DNA of 64,000 bases from Catonia carolina (taxonomy: Eukaryota > Arthropoda > Insecta > Hemiptera > Achilidae): the NCBI GenBank assembly GCA_035578175.1, contig JAQMRL010000008.1:7540883-7604882 (forward strand), given 5' to 3'. Within the stretch, counting starts at the first letter, position 1, and every line of letters begins with the position of its first letter. The position numbers and the translations under genes are program-made. Below are positions 32,062-43,168 of this stretch, in pieces. A model generated the notes under the pieces. That model saw only the letters and a program-made list of their open reading frames with translations. It had not been told where the DNA came from and searched no databases.

Positions 32062-32840
32062 GCCCATAACAGACGCGTAGAGTGTCAAATTATTTATACT
32101 CAATCTATTAGTCTTCTTCTTTTCTTACTATCAAGGATTAGTCATAAGCCTGTTCCGAACTCACGAACCATCCTGCACGTCTACAGAAATATGAGACATT
32201 CCAACCCGTACATCTCGACTACTGCCATCTTCTTCGAGGTCTTCCTACCTCCCTTCTTCCAACTGGAACATATTTCATCACTTTTAGAGGTATTCTCTCC
32301 TCTGGCATCCGTTCCAAATGTTGCCGCCATTGATTCCGGTACTCCTCCACTTTTTCATTCAAGTTAAATACACCCAACTCGGATCTAATTTCTTCGTTAC
32401 GTATTAGATCCAGCCTCGAGCAGCCCTTCACCCTTCTTAAAAACCTTATTTCAGCTGCTTGGATCCTACTTTCTTGGCGTTTTGTGGTAACCCATGACTC
32501 ACTTCCATAAGAAGGACTGGGGCTGCCATTACCTTGTAGAACTTCACCACTGTCTCTGTTCTAGCTCTGTTACCCAGTGTCCTGTTAATGGTACCACAAA
32601 TAGCTTCTATTAGTTGCAGGGCTAAAATAAATATTTCAGTTTCTTATCACATGAGCAGCCAATAAATGACTGAATCATTTAAGAAAAGAAGAGGTAGAGG
32701 TGTAAAAGACACTAATCAGAGATATGTCTTCTCTGAAAGTAATGAATTTCATTATACAGTCAGACTCTGTGGTGAATGAAGTGAAGGTGTCATTTGTAGA
32801 GTGGAAAATATGTGTTTTTCAGTGGGTCTGGCTTGCTATA
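32062..32840 (+). mobile_element. SINE2 interrupted by LINE-B
   Basis: 5' part TGCCCATAACAGACGCG to CTCAATC, then LINE-B, then TTGCAGGGCTAAAATAAATA to GTGGGTCTGG. The 3' end is replaced by an R1 end (TAGGCAAGAGAAAGTAA at about 32851-32867). Confidence 0.8.
32112..32605 (-). mobile_element. LINE-B, 5'-truncated, with 8-bp TSD
   Basis: An exact TCTATTAG duplication flanks it (32104-32111 and 32606-32613). The 3' tail is (GAA)n, seen on the plus strand as TCTTCTTCTTTTC. The minus-strand frame (32219-32431 and its flanks) shows the post-reverse-transcriptase LINE tail, with a WRQHLERMPEERIP segment and a basic GRPRRRWQ end. A second family member is at 63171-63640. Confidence 0.85.
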
Positions 32841-32857
32841 TAGGCATTTTAGGCAAG

Positions 32858-33205
32858 AGAAAGTAATAGGAGAAGTGAGGTGGTTTACCAATGCCTTTCT
32901 TACCTAGAGAAAAAGTATGCTTATCAGCAAGCCAGACCCACTGAAAAGTATACATTTACCACTCTGCAGATGACATCTTCACTTCATTCACCATAGGGTC
33001 TGGCTGTATAATGAAATTCATTACTTTCAGAGGAGATAACTGTGACTAGTGTATTTTACACCTTTACCTCTTCGGTTCTTAAATACTTTAGTCATATAAT
33101 TGGCTGACCATGTGATAAGAAATAAAACTATTTTTCGTAGCCCTGGAGCTAGCAGATTGAGTGCAAATAATTTAACACTCCACCCCCCCCCTTTTATAGG
33201 CATAG
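32858..33205 (-). mobile_element. SINE2 copy, 3' end missing
   Basis: From GTGAGGTGGTTTACCAATGC to TTTAACACTCCACC, next to a C-rich run and TTTTATAGGCA. It faces the preceding SINE2, forming an inverted pair. Confidence 0.75.
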
Positions 33206-33837
33206 TCGTACTATAAAGGTACCTTTAACATTAAATGTTAATGGCAATTTTAAGGGATTAGAAAAATGCACCTATTATCGAGGAAGTCGTGGTATTAAGG
33301 GTTGTATTAGCGACGGTCTACTAATATTATTTGTTTAGGGAAGTAACACTATTCTACCCTTTAGGAGCAAGTGGTACACGGGAACTGAGATAATACCAAT
33401 AAGGAAAAACGCTTTATCCTTTTAAATAATAGATAATAATGCTGATAAAATATTTTTCTGTAATTTATTCAGCATTTAAATAAATAAATAAATAAACAAT
33501 TGAATAGAATTTATTTAAATACCTTTAATCGATTGGTATTTAAAGTTAACAATCGTGAAAATAAATATAGGTTATAAAATAATTTATGGAGGTTATATCG
33601 ATACTTTTAATAAAATACAAATACAAATACAAAAAGAAGTATTTACTTGTAATATTGTATACTATTTTATAAATGCTGTAGAAAGTACTTGAAATATTAG
33701 TTCAGTTTAAATAGCGAGACTTTCTTTAAGCAACTTGTCTACAAGTTGCAAGTTTCTGGTATCCTGTTTGATTTTACATAATATATTAGTTGTCTATTTT
33801 ATAGTACAATAATTATAATTATAATTATTAGATTTTA
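33206..33837. other. AT-rich intronic DNA, no feature recognised
   Basis: Contains an (AAAT)n patch near 33477-33497. No gene recognised. Confidence 0.55.
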
Positions 33838-34194
33838 AAAAATTGGGTGTGAAACACTCACATGATGGTTTCTTGAAATATATAACCAAATTTTAATAGT
33901 GATTGAATAACGTTAATTAAAAATTTAACTGTTTGACTTGAAAATACTCGTACAAAAAAAATCTCTTAATTGACCCTAAACTAGGCTAGTTAGAAAAAAA
34001 TGCTGAAAGTAAAAGTTATATTTTTAATTTCCTAAAACTTTAATTATACTATAATCTTTTCTCGACAAATGCATACGAAGACCGCAATTTTAAACAATCA
34101 CAAAATTTCACCGATTTTGATGACCAAAATTCAGAAAATCACTGATTGATGTTAAACTAAACGTTGTAAAAAAACATTCTTGAAATAAAATTTG
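33838..34194 (+). mobile_element. R1 left part, diverged
   Basis: GGTGTGAAACACTCACATG, then TTTGACTTGAAAATACTC, GACCCTAAACTAGGCT, ATGCATACGAAGACCGC; stops at the SINE2 junction. The right part of an R1 copy follows the SINE2 at 35105. Confidence 0.7.
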
Positions 34195-34348
34195 GAGGTA
34201 CAAGTGTAAAAGACACTAGTCACAGTTATATCCTGTGTAAGTAATGAATTTTAATATAGTACATCCAGACCCTGTGGTGAATGAAGTGAAGGTTTCATTT
34301 GCAAGGTGGAAAGTAGATGCTTTTCAAAGGGCCTGGCGTACTGATAAG

Positions 34349-35072
34349 TAGACCTCGGATCGATATGCACTTTTTTGACCCAAAATATGCATGCAAATAT
34401 GCCAAAAAAAGAGAAAATATGCACCAAAAAAGTTGAAATATGCAAAAATTAATGCAAAAATAACAAGCTATTTTTAATAATTTTGTTTAATTAATTTAAC
34501 TTTGAAATACATTATATTTATAAAATGTTTTAAATAATGAATATGCTAATCTAATCATAATTTAACCACTTTAACCGCAATCATCACATTTTAAAAAATT
34601 GAAGTTTTAAATAAATAAATTATGTTAATTGCATAAAATAATCAAAGTTTTTTTCCAAATTTTCCACTTTGTAGCTCCGTCTTTTGTCAGACAGGACGTT
34701 GTTCATTGCGGAAAAGGACCGTTTAACATCATGAAACAATTGGTAGGAATTTCAGAGCTGAAGTTGCTAGGGGGTCACTCATTTCCATTTCATCCGCAAG
34801 CTCTCCCTTCAAAATTCTTGAATGCCCTTATTCTGCTCGGTGCCTTCACAAATTTTTTTGTTTTTTACAAGTTTTCTGGAAATTTGTGTAAAATATGCTT
34901 AAAATATGCAAAAATACCACAAATATGCAAAAGGGTCCGAAATATGCACAAGTATTCAAAATAAAATTGGGGTTTTTTGGTCGCAAATCATTCAAAAACA
35001 CTCAAAACAAATTATAAACTTATTTTAGAACTTAAAAAAAAGATACGCAAAATATGCAAAATCCGAGCACTA
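34349..35072 (-). mobile_element. hAT element remnant, 724 bp
   Basis: An exact 8-bp TSD CTGATAAG flanks it (34341-34348 and 35073-35080). Inverted ends match at 10 of 12 positions: TAGACCTCGGAT, and TAGTGCTCGGAT when reversed. Both subterminal regions are filled with AATATGC motifs. The interior encodes only the end of a hAT transposase (minus strand). Confidence 0.85.
34600..34830 (-). pseudogene. hAT transposase C-terminal dimerisation segment
   Basis: On the minus strand around 34750-34620 the sequence gives RSFSAMNNVLSDKRRSYKVE followed by NLEK. This matches the hAT C-terminal dimerisation motif (usual pattern ERSFS....L...R.......L). Just upstream the frame is damaged: the residues that should read as a Cys-Asp-Val-Glu run are interrupted by stops and small shifts. 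The remaining transposase, including catalytic residues, is missing, so the element is a deletion derivative. Confidence 0.75.
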
Positions 35073-35104
35073 CTGATAAGCATACTTTTCCACTCATTGA
35101 GGAA

Positions 35105-35437
35105 GTCGTTGAAGTTGTTTTTGAGAAAATCGCAAAAAAGTAAAAAATGACACGAATAAACTACTATTTCCGTTTGACCGATTTTGATTAAAATGTTCGT
35201 TCGGGTCCAGTAGTAGTATCTAACTTAAGTTTCAAGTTTTAACTTCGTACGATGTTCGTTCTTGAGATATTTTGTTCACACACGCACAGACCAAACGCTA
35301 CAAACATGTTTTTTTTTGGGTTTAGGGGGTCTGAAAACGTGTAGATCCGGTGAAAACTCAATTTCTTAAAATCGACATGAAAACAATACTTTCCTTCCTA
35401 TATACGAGTATTCATATGGGCAAAAGAAACTAAAAAT
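35105..35437 (+). mobile_element. R1 right part
   Basis: TTTTTGAGAAAATCGCAAAA, then CGTTTGACCGATTTTGAT, a very short CACACGCACAGACC in place of the CA tract, and the end GGGCAAAAGAAACT. Confidence 0.75.
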
Positions 35438-36119
35438 AATATATCATACAGATAAAATGATTGTTCAATTAATAAATGATTAAAGAAAAATATTTTTAAT
35501 AAATATACAATTGGCACAAGTAATATAGTAGTATGTATAATATAAATATACTAAAGTGATTTAATTCCCGCGTTTTTTTGTTTTATTTTTTAATTATTTG
35601 GCGTTCAATGAACCCGACTAGATCTAAACAAGGTTATCAATTAATGAATTTAGTTACACTGTTAATATCGTCTTTTAATAATGTATAACACTGGCATATG
35701 TATATTTAGAATGAGATAGTAAATAAACAAATTGAATGAGTTAGACAGAGAAGGAGTGATTATAAGATAAAGAGATACAATTATCTATTTTTTTTTTATT
35801 TATTTATTTTTTTTGTTAAAAGCTTAAGGCACTGTAAAGTGATCCGCCAAACTGAAGGCCAAAATTTAGACTACGCTTTTTAAAATCTCATTAAATCTAA
35901 TAGTGAAGTCTAACACAAGAATACGGTAATAAAAATTAATATCATATTCCGACATAATTATTAACTGTTTTATACTTAAAACTATTAATGCAACATAAAA
36001 ATATTAATTAAATAGTAAAACAATTTATAGTTTTTTAATAGTTTACTTAATTATTTTTATTATAATCATATTTTTAAAAAAAAAAAAACCTTTTTTATAC
36101 GAAAAGAAGTTTTTAAATG
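35438..36119. other. AT-rich intronic DNA, no feature recognised
   Basis: No repeat family or coding signal recognised. Confidence 0.55.
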
Positions 36120-36428
36120 TAGGGGAACCCGGGGGCAGAACGGGTACTCTAACAGTTAAACCCCTACAAAAATGTTATTACAGGGTGAAACAAACGGACA
36201 ATTGTGATTTAATTGAACTTAATTTATTCTTTTTCTAAAAATATTACACACTAAAGAAAATAATTAACCTAAAAGAAATATTTTAGTAAATAAAAAAAAA
36301 TGGTAAACGGTCCATTCTGCCCCAGCACTGGGGCACAATGGACCACCGTTTGAGCAGAATAGAAAATGATGTACAAACATAATTAAACTGCTTTACAAAC
36401 TGCTGTACAATATTAAAAAATTGAAATA

Positions 36429-36709
36429 GTGCTAAACTGTATGTTAATCTTAAAGTTAAATCTAAAAAAATACAAAAATCTAAAAAAAAAAATATCATAT
36501 ATCATCTAAAAATCTAAAATTTACCATCTAAGAATCTATTTAGCTGAGTTAGCTTCAGAGTTTTTACAAATAGTGCTAAACTGTATGTTAATCTTTAAGT
36601 GAAATCTAAAAAAAACCAAAAATCTAAAAAAATATATAACAACTAAAAATCTAAAATCTACCATCTAAGAATCTATTCAGCTGAGTTTGCTTCACAGTTT
36701 TTACAAATA
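36429..36709 (-). repeat. Tandem duplication of the transposase 3' end
   Basis: 36573-36709 contains the last ~12 codons of the transposase and the start of its 3' UTR. A diverged copy lies directly downstream at 36429-36572. Both contain GTGCTAAACTGTATGTTAA or its junction equivalent, CCATCTAAGAATCTATT and GCTGAGTT. The duplicated coding end lies beyond the stop codon and is not translated. Confidence 0.8.
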
Positions 36710-38580
36710 TGAGGCGTTTCATCATCGTCACTATCAACTTGAGCACAGGAATTGTGTGCCCATTTTAAACACGAAGCACAGGCCACCCAGCCCTCAGTAG
36801 ATTTTGAGTAAAGGTCTTTGCAGTAAAGGCATTTGCAGTCACCATCATCTTCTTCACTCGATTCACTTTGTTCCTTTTCGGGAGTTTTCTTCTTAGACCT
36901 ACCGCCAAATTTTTTCTTCTTCATAACCTTTCCCGGGTTCCTTTTAGGGGAAGTTCTAGAATTCTTTTCTAATGACAACTCTAATTTCCTTTTTGCTTTC
37001 TCTTCTTTATTCTTGGCTTTTAAATTGGCCAGTTCAATAGTCATTTCGAGTTCGTGTTTATAAGGCGATGAAGTCAAAATCACGGTTTGCCCTTTTTTGC
37101 AGTTTCTTTTCTTCTTTACCCTTGACTTTGCTTTTGGAACAGCCATAAGATTTTGTGGAGATACGCTGGGAAACGATGAAGAAATTGCCGGTTTACTAAA
37201 ACTGGAAGTTTCAGCAGAAGTGGGTCTAGTGGATGGACCAAGTAAAGAATCATCACCCGCAGGAACTGAGATACCAGGTCTACTCAGATAAGAACTCGGT
37301 TGACTTTCTATATTAGTGGGTTCATCAGGCAAAGTTTCAGGGTCAATATCTGTTGGTTCAGATGGCATAAAATCAGCGTCTGTAAAGACTCCCATGTTGG
37401 GAGGCCAAATGCCAGAAGCTTCAAACCCCTTAATTGCTGTTTGCATGGATGCCGCACGTACAAATGCTAAACCGAAAAGTGATGCTACTTGCCACAGTGT
37501 TATTACTTTGCCGGGATTTTAGCGTAACCACTTCCGCGTTTCCTCTTCATAATACAAACTGATTGGTTTCATAACAGAAACGTCTAACGGTTGAAGTCGA
37601 TGCGACGAATGGGGAGGAAGACATAACATTATAACTCCATTTTCTCTCGCGTAATCAATTAGGTGGAGATTTTTCGTGTGAGTAGTGTGGCCATCTACAA
37701 TCAAAAGAACCACATGATCCTTTGACGCTCTCGAAAATTCAACAAATTTCTTGAACCATTTTAAAAAAAGTTCGGCAGTTACCCATCCGCTTTGATTACA
37801 TTCTGTCCAACCTCCGGGTGGCAGACCAAGTTCAAATTCTTTTTGCATTCTCACTCTCGGAAAGACTAACATTGGAGCCATATAAGCACCGGCCGCCGAA
37901 ACACAAATCTCAGCTGTCACATTTTCCCCTCTTTCAGATGAAGTTAAAACGCCCACTTGTCGTTTTCCCTTCAATGCAATAATTTTTGAGTGTCCTTTAG
38001 GGTTAACGGAGATACCGGTCTCATCGGAATTATAAATACGATCGGCTGTTAGTTGGTGTTTATCGATAACTTGTACGAGCAAGTCAAAAAACTTCTTTAC
38101 ATTTGGGCGATTAAACCCCATTGCTCGAGCACCAGAAGTTGACTCAGGTTTCCGAGTACTGAGGTCCTGATGCCTTGACAGAAACTGCTTCACCCAATCC
38201 TCGCCTGCCATCCGCCCGTCTTTATTAAATGGGTGGATCAAATTATTTTTTTCAGCCAACTGAAAAGCAAGGGAACGGAAATCCATCAGTGTTAAGCCGA
38301 ACAACCGTCCTTCCATATCCTTTAAATATTGAACGAGTTCCAACTCTTGCTCAGATGTAAACACACACTGAAATTTACCTCTCGATTTGTCAATTTGAAA
38401 ACTACAGTCTTTAAGTTTTTTCTGAACAGCTCTTTGTAACGTTGTCTTAGGTACGTTAAATTGAACAGATGCTTTCCTTAGCCCCATTTCTTTTTTTATA
38501 ACTGCATCGATAGCCGCCTTACACATGTCATCTAGAGACCATTCTTGTCGATTAGTTTTGCGTAAGTGTTTACGAACCAT
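36673..38580 (-). pseudogene. pogo/Tigger transposase with PHD-like C-terminus, one stop codon
   Basis: The 635-codon frame starts at 38580 and is interrupted only by TAA at 37519-37521 (codon 354). The same frame then continues to 36673. Domains in order: a Psq-type helix-turn-helix (about 10-55), a CENP-B-like DNA-binding region (about 75-145), and a DDE domain with YNSDETG near 190, LLIVDGHTTH near 300 and LQPLD near 340 (36 residues between the last two Asp). After the stop codon come MQTAIKGFEASGIWPPN, an acidic, Ser/Pro-rich linker, a Lys-rich segment, and a C4HC3 zinc finger of PHD type (C.C..C, GWVACASC, WAHNSC, CKNC). This layout is common in insect Tigger-like proteins. The stop is probably one base change. 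A truncated product would keep DNA binding and most catalytic residues but lose the PHD finger. Confidence 0.9.
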
Positions 38581-38920
38581 CTGTGAACAAACAAAAAATC
38601 ATATTAGTGCTACTTAATTAAGAGCGTAATATGACTTTTTTATTATTTACCTATATTTACTTATGTTTCGTTGAAAATTTTATTAAAAATCTAAAAAAAT
38701 TAAATATTTAAAGCGATAAATATAAATAAGGGGCAGAACGGCACCAAGGTCCGTTGTGCCCCGTTCCATTCTGCCCCACACGTTGAGGTTAGGTACAATT
38801 CCGATTCGACAAGAAAGGTCTTCGAAATACGAAAGAGTAAATACATGAAATAGTAAAGAAAACATAGTAGTTTAAGAATAGGTAAATAGTAATGCAGTAA
38901 AATAACTCATTTTTGCTTAC
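38581..38920 (-). other. Putative 5' UTR intron of the pogo/Tigger transposase
   Basis: On the minus strand a donor AAG|GTAAGC lies at 38920 and an acceptor TTTGTTCACAG ends at 38581, exactly one base before the ATG. An intron of 340 bases would join an upstream exon (about 38921-39060) to the coding exon. It contains one of the GGGGCAGAACGG motifs. Inferred from splice signals only. Confidence 0.55.
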
Positions 38921-39189
38921 CTTAATTCAATCAAAGGCTCGTAGTTACAACCAACTGCGTTAATTTATCACTGACTCACAAACAAACTAATTGTACGCTC
39001 TCACAATCTCAACTATGGTGTCCCAATCATCGTTAGCACTGTTTTCGTAATACTAAAACGTTCCGCTAGAGTGAAGTACAGAACAGAAAAAATAAAACGG
39101 CTGTTCCGTTGTGCCCCGGTATTCCGTTCTACCCCGGGTTCCCCTATTTATTATCAAAATTTAAAAATTGTGTTATTATTTTCGGTTTT

Positions 39190-39512
39190 TTTTATTCCTA
39201 ATTTGTGTACGTTGCAATCTGTTCAATTTAGAATAATATGCAACCCCATGACCCAATGAGATGAGGATGATGTGTATGACGTGAAAATGAGGTGTAGTCT
39301 TGTACACACCCAGGCCGACCATTCCTGAGAGAGTATGATTAATTAAACCCCAACCATCAAAGTACACCGGTAACCACTGTCTAGTATTCAGATCCGTATA
39401 AAAGTAACTACCTTTACTAGGATTTGAACCAGGAACCTTCGTCTCTGAAAATCAGCTGTTAAACAGCTGACTAGCGGCGACGTCGTTACCCCTAGACCAA
39501 CCCGGTGGATTA
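39190..39512 (-). mobile_element. SINE1, full copy
   Basis: 3' end (CCTAATTTGTGTACGTTGC reversed) at the left, head with CAGCTG palindrome and TTGGTCTAGGGGTAACG at the right. Located just outside the Tigger element. Confidence 0.85.
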
Positions 39513-40217
39513 AATACAGAAATTAAGGGGGTAGTCAACCCAGGAAAATCAAAACTTCAGGCTATCATTTATCATTATTTATTTTAAATGAAAGTGTAAT
39601 TTACTAGTAATGATCTACCATTTGGACCAAGCCAAAAAATTAATTACAGCCCCTAATATAAGGGTAAGGTTGCAAAAGTGGGCTTTTACGGGGAATCAAA
39701 TATCTCAGGAAGCAAGAAAGATATCAACATGATTCTTATGCTACAAAATACAGAAAATTGCTGTCTATTATCTGTTGTATGCGCTTGTATGTTTTACAAG
39801 AAATTTATTGAAGGAAAACCATATTTTCAAAAACAATTATTTAATATACTCACAAATTATTTTTTAACAAAATCCCTATTAAGGTTTTTGTAATAATCAT
39901 TCCACAGATAATAGAGCAAAAAATTATGAACATTTGAAAAAAAACATCATCCAAATATCTCCAATACTAACCAAAATATTTAATTCCCGAGAATGTACAA
40001 TCTTGTAAAAACCACATTTCCGGAAAACTTAAAAGTTGAAGAATATTCAACTCGCCTTCCTAGTGAACTTTATTTTAAACAGATGTTTTTATAACTTTTT
40101 GTCAACGTACAAAGTAAACAAATGCCTGTGATTCAGAAAATTTTAAACCTCAAATAAATGCAAAAAAACAATCGAAATTTTTAAAAAAATCATCTTCTTC
40201 AGTTGATTACCCCCTTT

Positions 40218-40437
40218 TTTTGATTCCTAATTTGTGTACGTTGCAATCTGTTCAATTCAGAACAATAAGCAACCCCATGACCCAATGAGATGAGGATGAA
40301 GTGTACGACGTATAAATGAGGTGTAGTCTTGTACAGACCCAGGTCGACTATTCCTGGGAGAGTATGGTTAATTGAACCCCAACCATCAAAGTACACCGGC
40401 AGCCACTGTCTAGTATTCAAATCCGTATAAAAGTAAC
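40218..40437 (-). mobile_element. SINE1, head missing, left arm of a palindrome
   Basis: Body and 3' end of SINE1. It shares the unusual GGCAGCCACTG (other copies read GGTAACCACTG) with the inverted copy at 40447. Confidence 0.8.
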
Positions 40438-40446
40438 TGTCCTAGT

Positions 40447-40672
40447 AAAGATAATTACTTTTATAGCCTACGGATTTGAATACTAGACAGTGGCTGCCGG
40501 TGTACTTTGATGGTTGGGGTTCAATTAACCATACTCTCTCAGGAATGGTCGACCTGAGCCTGTACAAGACTACATCTCATTTACACGTCATACATATCAT
40601 CCTCATCTCATTGGGTCATGGGGTTGCTTATTGTTCTGAATTGAACAGATTGCAACGTACACAAATTAGGAA
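40447..40672 (+). mobile_element. SINE1, head missing, right arm of a palindrome
   Basis: Mirror copy of 40218-40437 with the private variant CAGTGGCTGCCGG. Only a short spacer separates the arms. Confidence 0.8.
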
Positions 40673-40714
40673 TAAAAAAAAGGGGTAATCAACTGAAGAA
40701 GATTACCCCCTTAA

Positions 40715-41351
40715 GCGCAAGAAACAAAACGAACAATTTAATAGTAAATTTATTTATAAAAAAAATGTGTCACCAAGAAAAATTTTCTAATAATATATTT
40801 TAATAATAGATATGGTTCCATGCATTTGAATGCGTATAAAATGGATGCGTGTGTTTTATCCATTTTAATGGCATGTCTCATGTCTGATGTTGAATATAAA
40901 AGCCAGAAGAAAAGTAGTGTATTGGTCACTGTGTCTATGTCAGATTTTAGTGTCGTTTTTTCTTTCTTCAAGTCAGTTTGTTTTTGTTTTTAATGCGGTC
41001 GTTTTTGTAGTAGTATTGGTTATGTAGTTAAGTTTCCCGCATAGTTTGTCACATAAATCTGTCCTGATATTCTATCTGTTCTCACTCAAGTATTCTTTCT
41101 CTCTCTCTTTCTATTACCCACCTTACTCTCTCATTCTTCCTCTTGTCATACATTACAACTACATCCAAAGTTTGTTCGTCACACTACATTACCCAAGAAA
41201 CACACTTGAGGAACACCTACCAAATATCTATTAAAAATTCGTCCACCAATATCACTCCGATGTTTATATTTACTTAACTGAATTTAAAATTATTGTTTAA
41301 ATAAAAATTAAAGATAATTTAAAAAGTTAAATCATTTATGTATGAAAATGT
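40715..41351. other. No feature recognised
   Basis: AT-rich DNA with a C/T-rich patch near 41090-41150; no gene or known repeat. Confidence 0.55.
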
Positions 41352-41400
41352 TGGTGTTTAGGTGATCAGCCGAAAGGCTGGGTTGAATCTCTAGACGGTT
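41352..41400 (-). mobile_element. SINE2 3'-end fragment
   Basis: GTGTTTAGGTGATCAGCCGA, AAGG, CTGGGTTGAATCTCTAGA; then breaks off before R1. Confidence 0.7.
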
Positions 41401-41420
41401 TTGTAAATAAAAAATAAAAA

Positions 41421-42328
<908 letters not shown>

Positions 42329-42438
42329 CTGATAAGCTGCTTTTCCACTCAGTGAGGAAGGCAATTGTAAACTACCTTCATTGTTAATTATTTGCATTGG
42401 TAAGAGAAAATCGTGTGATTGTTTCACACCAGATTTTT
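42329..42438. mobile_element. SINE2 fragment joined to an R1 end
   Basis: 42329-42378 is a SINE2 middle piece (CTGATAAGCTGCTTTTCCAC, GAGGAAGGCAATTGTAAAC). 42380-42438 is a reversed R1 left end (TTGCATTGGTAAGAGAAAAT and hairpin GTGTGATTGTTTCACAC). The joints look like deletions or recombination, perhaps driven by the microsatellite. Confidence 0.65.
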
Positions 42439-43168
42439 ATCATATCGTTTACTCTCACGATTTCCATTTGTATAGAGGAATGTGACATATGCGCCATTCT
42501 GTATAAACATAAAGAACAGTAGCAGTTATGTTGAACGCATTAAAAAGTATGATTATAAAAAGTAGAAAGCTATGGAAGATATTTTGCGTTCGACACAGCA
42601 ATGGTCCGGAAATTGTTTTTCTATACGCCTGCAGTCTACTTATTTATTTATGTTTGTTTTCTTTTTCTTCTCCCTCCATTTTCTTCGTCTTATATTCTTT
42701 TTTTTAGTACATGTTTTTTTTTGTGTGCAGTTAAACAGTTTTTATGTGCAGTTCTATATTGTCATTTTGTATGACTAACAGAGCAACCAGTTTACTGCAC
42801 ATAAAATTTTTATTATAGTGAGTGTAATATCAATTGGCGGGTGATTAATACCAAATTGATATCTTATAAGTATATACGAAAACAAATTGACAAACGACGT
42901 TTAATATATTATATTAATTTTATGAGTGCCAACACATATATAATTTGGCACAGTGTTAAATGAACAATGGGATAATTCTTAGGAAATAAAACCCAGAATT
43001 GAAAAAAAAACAAAGAACAGCGTTTACGCAAATGTCCAAGCTGTTCAAAACCCATAATTTGAAATTGAAAAATGGACTCCTTTGATGCTACATATTCTGC
43101 ATCTGATTGTACGGAGTGGAATTTTGAACTTAACGGACGCAACAGCAAAGAGACCGGAAGCGTTCGAA
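42439..43168. other. AT-rich intronic DNA, no feature recognised
   Basis: No gene or shared repeat recognised. Confidence 0.5.

Larger units (their letters stand above)
34195..35104 (+). mobile_element. SINE2 fragment interrupted by a hAT element
   Basis: 34195-34340 (GAGGTACAAGTGTAAAAGAC to GGGCCTGGCGTA) and 35073-35104 (CTGATAAGCATACTTTTCC to GAGGAAGTCG) are continuous with the SINE2 consensus once the hAT element and one 8-bp copy are removed. Confidence 0.75.
36122..39144 (-). mobile_element. pogo/Tigger-like transposon, nearly intact
   Basis: The ends are inverted (GGGGAACCCGGGGGCAGAAC left; GGGGAACCCGGGGTAGAACG when the right end is reversed), with TA on each side (36120-36121 and 39145-39146). 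GGGGCAgAACGG-type motifs recur at 36310-36345, 38730-38775 and 39105-39140, probably transposase-binding sites. The 3023-bp interior holds one transposase gene with a single stop codon and a 5' UTR intron. It is the best-preserved large element here. Confidence 0.92.
39527..40710. mobile_element. TTAA-flanked element containing an inverted SINE1 pair
   Basis: TTAA at 39523-39526 and 40711-40714 flanks ends that begin GGGGGTAGTCAACC on the left and GGGGGTAATC when the right end is reversed. The internal sequence AGTTGATTACCCCC (40201-40214) is a further end copy, and its reverse complement recurs at 40682-40700. The likely history is a piggyBac-like MITE (39527-40214) whose right end, together with a neighbouring SINE1, was copied in inverted orientation. 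No coding capacity. Confidence 0.55.

Noticed and set aside
36833..37522. Plus-strand open frames opposite the Tigger transposase
   Set aside because: They are antisense shadows of the minus-strand coding sequence, which carries the domain motifs.
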